Source: Desulfobacterales bacterium (GTDB taxonomy: Bacteria; Desulfobacterota; Desulfobacteria; Desulfobacterales; UBA11574). Taken from it: 34,938 nucleotides of DNA. Shown here one piece after another: positions 1 to 6,647 of this stretch. Below the pieces are notes generated by a model. It did not search any database. It saw only the letters and a program-made list of their open reading frames with translations, and was not told where the DNA came from. The stretch's first letter is position 1. Each line of letters begins with the position of its first letter. Location: NCBI GenBank assembly GCA_030145345.1, contig JAQYVT010000022.1:1-34938 (forward strand). The letters are read 5' to 3'. The position numbers were made by a program, and so were the translations under genes.

Positions 1-348
1 TATCACTCCCGCCCACGTGCACATGCACTTGCTCGTGTCGTTCAGGGCCGGCATGTTGCCAATCAGCACTGTCGGCGATCCGGGCACCCACGGCGCGGCT
101 GTCACCGGCACGCACGGCGCCGGCGTCGGCACCCCCAAGGCCGCCGAGGTCGCCGCTATCACGGCCGGATTCGTCGGTGCATTGCACATCCCGAATGTCG
201 GAATGTTGACCACGGGCTTGTGATCCATTATGTTCGCCGCCGGTTTGTTCTCCACCATCACCCGGTTGGCCGGCAGAACCACCAGGGAGGCCGGGGCCAC
301 CCCGAACGAGCACTGCATCATGGCACCCATGACCACTTGTTTTGGCAT
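1..348 (-). CDS. DUF4280 PAAR-like spike-tip protein (partial, 3' end outside window)
   Basis: The frame is open from an ATG at 348 to the window edge (116 codons, no stop). It starts MPKQVVMGAMMQCSFG and continues with NIPTFGMCNAPTNPA, GVPTPAPCVP and a final CMCTWAGVI. These conserved glycine, cysteine and proline positions are those of the DUF4280 (PAAR-like) family, whose members cap VgrG-type spikes or carry C-terminal toxins. An AAAGGA sits 9 nt before the ATG. The gene lies downstream of the VgrG/DUF4123 block on the same strand, fitting a T6SS tip component. Its GC content is visibly higher than that of the adjacent sequence, which may mean separate acquisition. Whether the protein ends shortly after the PAAR-like domain or continues into a toxin cannot be seen. 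Confidence 0.88.
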   Translation of the reverse strand, partial: MPKQVVMGAMMQCSFGVAPASLVVLPANRVMVENKPAANIMDHKPVVNIPTFGMCNAPTNPAVIAATSAALGVPTPAPCVPVTAAPWVPGSPTVLIGNMPALNDTSKCMCTWAGVI

Positions 349-439
349 CGTAAATTAGTCCTTTTGTTGAAGCTTGCAGAAGCGATTAAGTTTGATTTTG
401 AAATCCCACTCGATATGGTTGCTAATGTAATTTACTCAA

Positions 440-468
440 CATGTAAAATTTCGAACTGCTCCGGTCAA
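440..468 (-). promoter_or_regulatory. Possible sigma-70 promoter for the DUF4280 gene
   Basis: On the minus strand TTGACC (463-468) is followed after 17 nt by TACATG (440-445). The pair lies in the 293-nt gap between the upstream signal-peptide protein and the DUF4280 gene, the longest gap nearby, so the DUF4280 gene may have its own promoter. The -10 match is weak. Nothing else was recognised in 349-641. Confidence 0.25.
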
Positions 469-641
469 AAGATCCTCCCATCCCTAATGATGCAACAGGC
501 GTATTTACCTGAAGGAAATGAACCGAGCTGAATACGATCAAACCATCTGCAATCTATTGTTTTTTCCGAAAACACAATCAAGTGTAAGGGTCTGCCGAGA
601 CATGTTAAAGAAATACATGTGCATTTTAAATGGTTACTATT

Positions 642-1598
642 TTACTCCATCACCAAAACATTGGATGCAAACGGTCCGCTGACAGCGGTAAAGAAAACCT
701 GTTCATCCCCAGCGCTGCAAGCTCCCCATGCTTCAGTATTCACTTCAAATATGATCCCCTGCAATTTCTTAATATTACCGGGAATTTTCCGGGTAACGGA
801 TTTAAACTCTCTGGTGTTACGGCAGAGAGACAACACGCTTATCCATTTGGCCGAATCTGAGGATTCAGGATCAAAACGCAGCATACCTCTGAGTGTATTC
901 GGAGATTTTTCGGAAATGCTTCTGTCTTTCAAACGAATCGCACCCGGCTGAAGCATTTGAAGATCAGAGGCCGATGCCGCCGAAAACATCAAAACATCAG
1001 ACTGTTGAGTATCCAATTTTTCCACTGAAACGGATTGAGACTTTCCTTTTTGCACAGCCCCAGGCGTTTGGGCCATCTCCGACAAAAGGCCATCCAGCCA
1101 GAGAAAAACGTACCACTGAGCAGTATCAGCCGGCAGACCAAGATGATTGTACAGGTCCATATGAAAGTAGGTTCCAATTGATTCCACCACGGCATCGCCT
1201 TTCTGCAGCCGCGCAACCTCCTCATCCGAAAGCGGTGAGAGGGGGGCTGTGTCCGGTCTTTCCGGTACGCCATGAAAAACACGGCCCGTGGCGGCATCGA
1301 CCGCCACCACCTGAACAGCCCCTGCCAGACGACCGCCGTATCGACTCGCATAAGGCTGCCCGACCCGGACCGCACCGAAAAGACCCACGGTCGGTCCTTC
1401 CGGCCCTGTGGCCGCGACCAGTTTGAAAATAAGTGATGGACCGGTTTCCGGCAGCTTTGGCGAATTTTTCTGCAAGCCTTTTCCCACGGACCTTTGAAAG
1501 ACTACAGGGTTTTTTGCCATGCAGGAGGCACTCACGATGAAAAACCCAAGCATAAATAATGCACAAACAGATCGTCGTCTTAACGTGGAAGGAATCAT
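642..1598 (-). CDS. Exported paralog of the following protein, function unknown
   Basis: This is a 318-residue protein with a basic N-terminus, a hydrophobic stretch at about residues 11-25 and a cysteine at 26 (SASCMAK). That is a signal peptide, perhaps lipoprotein-like, although the residue three before the Cys is Ser rather than the usual Leu/Val. The mature part is clearly related to the protein encoded immediately upstream (1595-2536): both share a GP.G.T.GL...VR.G block, YGGR (87-90 here), VVA.DA..G.V.H, a DL..HLGLP..AQ..VF block and an SN.F..E ending. The ATG overlaps the upstream stop in an ATGA arrangement, so translation is probably coupled. I do not recognise the family. Its place after a candidate protease effector allows an immunity role in the periplasm, but that is a guess from context. 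Confidence 0.8.
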   Translation of the reverse strand: MIPSTLRRRSVCALFMLGFFIVSASCMAKNPVVFQRSVGKGLQKNSPKLPETGPSLIFKLVAATGPEGPTVGLFGAVRVGQPYASRYGGRLAGAVQVVAVDAATGRVFHGVPERPDTAPLSPLSDEEVARLQKGDAVVESIGTYFHMDLYNHLGLPADTAQWYVFLWLDGLLSEMAQTPGAVQKGKSQSVSVEKLDTQQSDVLMFSAASASDLQMLQPGAIRLKDRSISEKSPNTLRGMLRFDPESSDSAKWISVLSLCRNTREFKSVTRKIPGNIKKLQGIIFEVNTEAWGACSAGDEQVFFTAVSGPFASNVLVME

Positions 1599-2536
1599 AA
1601 ATTTAGATAATCCTCCGCTTCAATGGTAAAGATATTGGATATGGTGCTCCCCACAGCCGCCAGCACAAAAATCCGTTGCGGTGTTTCAGGCAGATCAAGC
1701 AAATAAAAAGGTTTGATGTTGAATGAAAGGCTTCGGGACTCAAGGCATGACTCAGGGATATGGACTGAGCACCACTTGAACTTACGGTCTACAAAGGATC
1801 GAACCATTACCGTCAAATAGAGGGGCACATCATCCGGCAGAGGTGGTTCAGCAGGCAATAATTCCGACGAGACGTTTCCCTGCACCACCACCCCTTCCCG
1901 GATTTTCTCTTCTTTGGATGCCTCCTCTGCAGCCTTTTTCTCAACAGTAGACGCCAAAAAAACTCCCTGAATTCCTTGGGGCAAAATTCCTGCCTGGGTT
2001 GAAATAGAAACCACTTCTGAAGCGCAAGGTCTTGTCAGGGGCTTTCCAAGTTCATCACGTTCATTGGCTGCCGGCGTATCAATGACCTGGATATCTGATG
2101 TCACGTGATCCATCCAGCAGAAGACATGGTATTGGGCGTATTCCGGAGGAAGCCCCAAGTGGACACACAGATCCACATTAAAGTTGGATTCGATTTCATC
2201 CAACACCGCATCCGTGGACGCTTGATCCTGGGGAAGCCCCGACACAGGCCTGAATGGCACGGAATCGATCCGCTTGGCAGGGCTGTGATAAACCATCCCA
2301 CTTTCCGCATCCAGTGCCACCACTTCGGTGGCGGCATTGGCCCGGCCCCCATAAATTTCCGCCTGAATACCACCGATCCGGACCGTTGCATAGAGCCCGA
2401 TGGTGTCACCAAAAGGTCCGTTTGCATCGGCAGTGGAAAATTCAATCCCTAGCTGACCCTCCGGCAATTCCGGAGAATTAGCCTCACGGCCGTACCATAC
2501 TGGACGCGTGATTTCCTGAATTTCTTTTTCATTCAT
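1595..2536 (-). CDS. Cytoplasmic paralog of the exported protein, function unknown
   Basis: This 313-residue protein has no signal peptide. It shares blocks with the 642-1598 product: NGPFGDTIGLYATVRIG, YGGR at 62-65, VVALDAESGMVYH at 72-84 and a VDLCVHLGLPPEYAQYHVF block. The C-terminal third (from about residue 200) is more divergent and contains a Lys/Glu-rich linker. The ATG at 2536 is preceded by AAGGAAAG. It lies 18 nt after the HExxH effector candidate and overlaps the next gene by 4 nt, so the three genes look like one unit. The pair appears to be a tandem duplication with one copy retargeted to the envelope. Possible roles are immunity, accessory chaperone or cargo; nothing in the sequence decides among them. 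Confidence 0.78.
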   Translation of the reverse strand: MNEKEIQEITRPVWYGREANSPELPEGQLGIEFSTADANGPFGDTIGLYATVRIGGIQAEIYGGRANAATEVVALDAESGMVYHSPAKRIDSVPFRPVSGLPQDQASTDAVLDEIESNFNVDLCVHLGLPPEYAQYHVFCWMDHVTSDIQVIDTPAANERDELGKPLTRPCASEVVSISTQAGILPQGIQGVFLASTVEKKAAEEASKEEKIREGVVVQGNVSSELLPAEPPLPDDVPLYLTVMVRSFVDRKFKWCSVHIPESCLESRSLSFNIKPFYLLDLPETPQRIFVLAAVGSTISNIFTIEAEDYLNL

Positions 2537-2554
2537 ATGTCTTTCCTTTCAGGC

Positions 2555-4177
2555 CTACATTGCGCTGGTACCGATAACCGGCAGGTTCGTGAGATTCCTC
2601 GCCCGCAGCGCATCTCCGCAAGTATTACAAAACCGGTAGTTTGGCTGGAGAACACCGTACATGACACATTGATCGCTGTTGTTGTGGCAATGGGGACCAG
2701 CGTTATAATAGTATGTCGCGGGTTGTGTACCGTCCGGGGCATATCTGGACGCCATTCCCATGTTGTGTCCGGATTCATGTATTGTTGTATTGCGAACACG
2801 ATTGGACAGCCCAGTTCCACTGTAACTGCGCTCCCTGAACCGCATCCCCACAATGGATGCCCCGCCTGCAGCCAGTCCTGAGCCTTCTTCCCAAACCTCC
2901 AGTGTCAGCAGCATCCGAACCCTGGTGAAAGTTGCGGGGAAAGCATCAGTATTGCCGATCCCCAGGACATTCCGGATGTCCCATTGCAGCCGAAAATTAT
3001 CGCCCACTGCACTCATACGTAGGTGATTGGTAGGGTTGGGCAGATTATGGGTGGTAGTCTGAGTACTTCCGTTCGCAAGTCGTCTGGTGATCTCGAGTCT
3101 CACATTGCCCTGAAGCCACCGGTTTGGATTGGCTGAATCATTCAGGTGCAGCGTTGTAGTCTCAGCCGAAAAATTATAGCTCCCACGGGTTCGGGACAGA
3201 ACAAGAGTATGGGGTTGATTGGCAGGATCCCATACAATGGAGTCGATCAAAACAAAATGGACCATGGGTGTATCGGTTCCGCTACGCGCACTTTGACAAA
3301 AAGCGGCGGCTTCATGCTCTGTTACAGTTCTACGGTGGGCTGGCTGTGAATCAGCACCCGTGTCATCTATCTGCACAAAATAATTTCGATACTCTCGCTT
3401 CATTCCAGCGGTCTGCGCGATATTGGCGTAGGTTCCGCCACTGGCCCGATGCATGCAATCCACTTCACAGTACACCCGGCGCCAGACCCGGAACCATTTT
3501 GTCACTCGGGTGTCTCTGGAACCGACCGGCCGATTGGGTTCCAAAGCCGCGCTCACCCGGAATCGGTCGCCGCCGTATCGAGATAGTGTTAGGGTAGTCC
3601 TCGCAACACCGTTGCTGTCGGTTCTTGCACTGGCCGGATTGACCCCGGCCTGAAGCCCGGCAGGCAGGCCTGTCTTATTTCGCGCGTGGGCATCCACTGT
3701 GAAATATACCATAACCCCGGCCTGCCGGGTCACCAGGTTTGCCTCGATGTCAATGTTGCGGCCGTCCGTGTTGATGTATACTTTCTCTGGGTCCGGAGAC
3801 CCGGTTGGATTGACCTGCTGGAGTTCGCAGGGAAAAATGGTAACCGTTACATTGCCGTTACCGCCCTGCGGTAACGTAACAGGGGCCGGATCAGGGTCCC
3901 GCTGCCGCCAGTTCCGAAGCCATCCTGTTACCGTGTAGTCCCCCGCGGGGCAATTCCTGAACGTATGATTGCCGCCGGCAGGTATGTAGGCCGTGCGTGA
4001 TGCAGGTCCCTGGATCTGCACCCGGACGCGGTCGGCCGGCTGTCTGGCACCTTCCTTGGTTACATTAACGGTCAGAGTACCGGCCTGACAGCTCAGGACG
4101 GAACTGCCGTGTTGATTCCCGGAGGGGTTGGCCCCGGACCCGGATTGTGCATTAGCAAAAGATCCTGAACCACTCAT
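2555..4177 (-). CDS. Candidate T6SS effector: multidomain HExxH metallopeptidase-like protein
   Basis: This is a 540-residue protein without a signal peptide. The N-terminus is Ser/Gly/Asn-rich (1-28). Residues about 30-110 look like a carboxypeptidase-regulatory or Ig-like beta domain (GTLTVNV, CPAGDYTVTGW). Residues about 120-215 resemble a bacterial Ig-like (Big_1) domain (TDSNGVARTTLTL). The C-terminal part has HESGHNMGMAS (His467, Glu468, His471, Gly474) and, about 35 residues later, QCVMYG (Met506), the spacing of a metzincin Met-turn, then a CNTCG pair. The third metzincin zinc ligand (normally His or Asp at the HExxHxxGxxH end) is Ser477 here, so catalysis is not certain. Position after VgrG, DUF4123 and the small 124-residue gene is that of DUF4123-loaded cargo. 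RBS is AAAGGAC. Metallopeptidase-like fold is likely; effector role is inference. Confidence 0.72.
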   Translation of the reverse strand: MSGSGSFANAQSGSGANPSGNQHGSSVLSCQAGTLTVNVTKEGARQPADRVRVQIQGPASRTAYIPAGGNHTFRNCPAGDYTVTGWLRNWRQRDPDPAPVTLPQGGNGNVTVTIFPCELQQVNPTGSPDPEKVYINTDGRNIDIEANLVTRQAGVMVYFTVDAHARNKTGLPAGLQAGVNPASARTDSNGVARTTLTLSRYGGDRFRVSAALEPNRPVGSRDTRVTKWFRVWRRVYCEVDCMHRASGGTYANIAQTAGMKREYRNYFVQIDDTGADSQPAHRRTVTEHEAAAFCQSARSGTDTPMVHFVLIDSIVWDPANQPHTLVLSRTRGSYNFSAETTTLHLNDSANPNRWLQGNVRLEITRRLANGSTQTTTHNLPNPTNHLRMSAVGDNFRLQWDIRNVLGIGNTDAFPATFTRVRMLLTLEVWEEGSGLAAGGASIVGMRFRERSYSGTGLSNRVRNTTIHESGHNMGMASRYAPDGTQPATYYYNAGPHCHNNSDQCVMYGVLQPNYRFCNTCGDALRARNLTNLPVIGTSAM

Positions 4178-4180
4178 CGT

Positions 4181-4555
4181 TTATTGTCCTTTTCTTTCTT
4201 CTTCCTGTTCCAGTTCACGTTGGGTTCGTTCGCTTAAAATATCCATGAGTTCAGACGGATCCACATCCGGATCCGAGAAGACCTCCTCAGCCCAGGGAAA
4301 CTTTAGATTCGTATCAAAATCAAATCCCAGGGTATACATATGATTCAGAAAACGCTCAATATCATATTCCATTTTCAAACCCAGCTCACGTGTTCGAAAA
4401 ACGGCCTTTTCAATGGATCCCCGCACCCCTTCTTCACCTACCTCAGAACATTTTTCATGGAAATATTTTTGAAGATGCACCACCATCCGGTCCTCAAATT
4501 GCTTTTCTGCAATCTTTTCAAAGGTCCTGAACTGTTCTTTGCGAATAATCAGCAT
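4181..4555 (-). CDS. Small conserved protein of VgrG/DUF4123 effector cassettes
   Basis: This 124-residue acidic, helical, soluble protein starts MLIIRKEQ. It carries the pattern I associate with small uncharacterised proteins next to T6SS DUF4123 and PAAR genes: FEDRMVVHLQKYF, a GEEGVR block, and a later LGFDFDT..PWAEE segment. The tail is Glu-rich (SERTQRELEQEEERK). Its start is preceded by GGAGAGGG, 3-4 nt precede the next gene and a decayed DUF4123 copy lies just upstream. Its role is unknown; the conserved location between adaptor and cargo suggests help in cargo handling. Recognition of the family is from memory of similar sequences. Confidence 0.75.
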   Translation of the reverse strand: MLIIRKEQFRTFEKIAEKQFEDRMVVHLQKYFHEKCSEVGEEGVRGSIEKAVFRTRELGLKMEYDIERFLNHMYTLGFDFDTNLKFPWAEEVFSDPDVDPSELMDILSERTQRELEQEEERKGQ

Positions 4556-4579
4556 ATCCCTCTCCGTTAATTACTTGGT

Positions 4580-4863
4580 TCACACAAGAGATAACTTCTC
4601 TGTTCGGAGCACCTCACCGACCCGCCAGAACCGCGTGAGCATAGCTGGGTAATCGCTTTCGAGAACAAAGCTTTCGAGCGGCCCGAAAACAATCTCCAAC
4701 CCCCCAGCATTTCACGTGGGCAGACACACGCGCAACACCCTTGATCGTAAAAGCGGAAAAAGAGAGGATTCCCTTCCTCATCGTAAACCTGCAGAATCGA
4801 GCGGAAATGGTGTTTGAGCTCTCCAATAGTGGCCGATGATTTATCGTCTTTATCAAATTCCAA
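4580..4863 (-). pseudogene. Decayed C-terminal fragment of a second DUF4123 gene
   Basis: The first part reads ATIGELKHHFRSIL ... LFFRFYD, matching residues from about 95 onward of the intact DUF4123 product at 4899-5444 (FIGLRKHFRSFL ... LFFRYYD). After FYD the reading frame is lost. The intact gene has GAT-CCG-AGG; here it is GAT-CA-AGG, one base short near 4742. In the restored frame RVLRVCLPT follows, then a TGA (4712-4714) exactly where the intact gene has the Cys codon TGC, then FGPLESFVLE up to a TGA at 4580-4582. The N-terminal half is absent. A one-base deletion, a nonsense change and truncation together make this a remnant of a duplicated T6SS adaptor. Confidence 0.85.
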
Positions 4864-4898
4864 ATTAAAGATATCATAAATAAAATTTCAAATTCATT

Positions 4899-5444
4899 TT
4901 ACAAATTAATCACATCCTTAATAAGCTTAAATTTATCTGTACATGCATATTCAATTAATTTATTATCTTCTTCGCCTTCTGTAAAATACCGATTAACCGG
5001 ACCAAACATGGTTTCGAGCTGTTTCTGATCGCATGTGGGCAAAAATACGCGCAGTACCCTCGGATCATAATACCTGAAAAAAAGGGTCTTCCCGTCTTCA
5101 TCGGTGACCCTCAAAAAACTCCGAAAATGTTTCCGCAAGCCTATGAATGTTGCTGTCGATTCGGCAAATATACCCCAGCTCTTTCCCCACCCCCGATCCA
5201 AAAGCCATTGAGTGAAGGGATCATCTTCATCAAGTTCAATCAGATACGGTGCAACAGTGGCGAGTTCGCGGGCCTGCTCCCCGATAAGAAGGCAAACCTT
5301 TTTGTTATCAGATTCCGCCAGCTTTGGATAGATTACGTTGTCTCTCGCAGCATCAAGTATGGCATATATCTTACCCTGATCCTGTCTGTCCCTCGACCAT
5401 AAAACACGATTTACGGCATTCAAAAAATCATTCGAATCTGACAT
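4899..5444 (-). CDS. DUF4123 T6SS effector adaptor/chaperone
   Basis: This 181-residue protein has the DUF4123 core: APYLIEL near the middle, FTQWLLDRGWGKSWGIF, LRKHFRSFLRVTDEDGK, then FFRYYDPRVLRVFLPTC and FGPVNRYFTE. DUF4123 proteins (Tap/TEC) bind a cargo effector in the cytoplasm and load it on VgrG, and are typically encoded between vgrG and the effector gene. Here it lies downstream of vgrG and upstream of the HExxH protein, which is thus the likely client. I chose the ATG at 5444 (MSDSNDF) with AGGA 6 nt upstream; the frame also allows a TTG two codons earlier. It is the intact partner of the decayed copy at 4580-4863. Confidence 0.9.
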   Translation of the reverse strand: MSDSNDFLNAVNRVLWSRDRQDQGKIYAILDAARDNVIYPKLAESDNKKVCLLIGEQARELATVAPYLIELDEDDPFTQWLLDRGWGKSWGIFAESTATFIGLRKHFRSFLRVTDEDGKTLFFRYYDPRVLRVFLPTCDQKQLETMFGPVNRYFTEGEEDNKLIEYACTDKFKLIKDVINL

Positions 5445-5465
5445 TTTCAATCCTGTCTTTCATCT

Positions 5466-5517
5466 GAGCCTGCAAGAACTCATAAGGGTTACGGCCATGT
5501 ATCACAGAACGGCGTTT
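5466..5517 (-). repeat. Imperfect copy of the vgrG 3' end (copy A)
   Basis: This 52-nt segment aligns to 6593-6647 with most bases identical: GAGCCTGCA, then CTCAT, AGGGTTA, CATGT and CACAGAACGGCGTT on the plus strand. On the minus strand it encodes ETPFCDTWP then stop, echoing the SGTPFCET end of VgrG. It lies between the orphan gene (5550-6317) and DUF4123, so it marks a duplication or cassette boundary. Confidence 0.7.
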
Positions 5518-5549
5518 CGTTCACCGCCGTTTCATTTTCTCTCAAAATA

Positions 5550-6317
5550 CTATATATCTCTTATGTCAACGGTACGAACTGTGGAACCCACGGCCTGGGC
5601 ACGCAGGCCGGCGTATTGCAGGGAAATTCCAGCATAACCAGCACCGATGTTCATTCCCACCATTACCGCCACGCCGTGAGGCAATAAGACCTGGGTCAAG
5701 AACCTGACGAGACGCTCAATAGAGGTAAGGGCCCCTTCCCGATCCAGACTTGCACGGTCCAGATCTACCCCGTCGTTGGTGCGCGTACCGCCAATGGGTA
5801 TCGTGCCAAGAAATATTATCTGGAGGGAACCACCGGCCCCAACTACTGCGCCAATCTCCACAACAACACCAAAACCCGTCAGATCTGCAGCGCTTGCCCG
5901 TGACGCGGCCACAAGAGAAACCCTTGCCGCCCCGCTTGAGGGGAACCAGGGCAGTGAAATGTTTCCGGTCGGAATCGCAACCGCATCCGAGATGTCAAAA
6001 CCCGCACCAATGGACAAACAGTTCACGGAAAATCGCCTTATTAGCCGAGGCATTGACAAACCCTGCAGCCGGGGTTGCTGATACACCACTTCGGAACTCG
6101 GGCTTTCGGGGATACGTTCACGCCTTACCGCCCTTGTGGCTGTGTGTTGCGGAATGTCATACTCGGTAATCTCCCCCGACATGGGGGGGACCACATGGCT
6201 GTCATCCTCGGCCTCAATAGTATATAGTGCCCCTCCGGCGCCAAGTGCGGTCCAGCCTACGCCTGCGCTGAGCACGCTGTTAATGCGCCAGTGCCTGAAT
6301 GGTGTATGTACGGACAT
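5550..6317 (-). CDS. Orphan protein in the VgrG-DUF4123 cassette, function unknown
   Basis: This 255-residue protein starts at the ATG at 6317, with GGGAGGG about 6 nt upstream; the longer frame to 6380 depends on a TTG and looks wrong. The N-terminus (MSVHTPFRHWRINS, then GVGWTALGAGGALYTIEAE) is followed by an Arg-rich middle. The C-terminal half has several Gly/Ala/Val-rich apolar stretches (GFGVVVEIGAVVGAGG; IGAGYAGISLQYAG) that could be beta-strands or membrane-seeking segments. There is no signal peptide. The position between vgrG and DUF4123 suggests cargo or a VgrG-bound factor. The stop may be a frameshift: one frame over, the sequence continues to an ETPFCDT ending like that of VgrG. 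I do not recognise the family. Confidence 0.7.
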   Translation of the reverse strand: MSVHTPFRHWRINSVLSAGVGWTALGAGGALYTIEAEDDSHVVPPMSGEITEYDIPQHTATRAVRRERIPESPSSEVVYQQPRLQGLSMPRLIRRFSVNCLSIGAGFDISDAVAIPTGNISLPWFPSSGAARVSLVAASRASAADLTGFGVVVEIGAVVGAGGSLQIIFLGTIPIGGTRTNDGVDLDRASLDREGALTSIERLVRFLTQVLLPHGVAVMVGMNIGAGYAGISLQYAGLRAQAVGSTVRTVDIRDI

Positions 6318-6624
6318 GAATAGCCCTCCCAAGACCTTTTCAAAATGCCCCTTTTTGTCCAATTTCTGCGTCAGGCTCAAATTTTAATCCTCAAAATACT
6401 CAATGTATTCCTGTGGTTAAAATTTTCGCCTTCCTTGAACTTAAACAAAAATTGACATTTTGCAAAGGTCTTCTCCCGGGTTGTGAAACCTGCCTTTTCG
6501 AAAAGAAACTATAGGATCATTTGGCTGGTGTGTTACCTCACAGCAAATGGCCAGCGGAGAAGCTTCGCCGGTTACATTCTGTTTTTTCTTTTGAGCCTGC
6601 ACGGGCTCATTAGGGTTAAGTGGG
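6318..6624. other. Gap between vgrG and the orphan gene
   Basis: This 307-nt stretch holds the copy-B repeat next to the vgrG stop and a short hairpin within it (GAGCC...GGCTC) lacking a following T-run on the minus strand. A 64-codon minus-strand frame begins at a GTG inside the vgrG end, but it lacks a ribosome binding site and any recognisable motif. I see no convincing promoter or terminator; the sequence is probably transcribed leader or decayed cassette DNA. Confidence 0.5.
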
Positions 6625-6647
6625 TCATGTTTCACAGAACGGCGTTC
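6593..6647 (-). repeat. Repeat copy B spanning the vgrG stop codon
   Basis: This 55-nt segment includes the last codons of vgrG (TPFCET and TGA) and about 30 nt downstream. It matches 5466-5517 apart from scattered substitutions and a 3-nt gap. Confidence 0.7.

Noticed and set aside
893-1426. 177-codon plus-strand open frame
   Set aside because: It is opposite the exported paralog, whose similarity to the adjacent protein proves the minus-strand frame.
4712-4714. TGA at a conserved Cys position, possible selenocysteine
   Set aside because: A one-base deletion lies just upstream, the N-terminal half of the gene is missing, and no selenocysteine insertion hairpin is evident, so decay explains it better.
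6441-6635. 64-codon minus-strand frame after vgrG
   Set aside because: It starts at a GTG inside the vgrG end, has no ribosome binding site and no recognisable motif.
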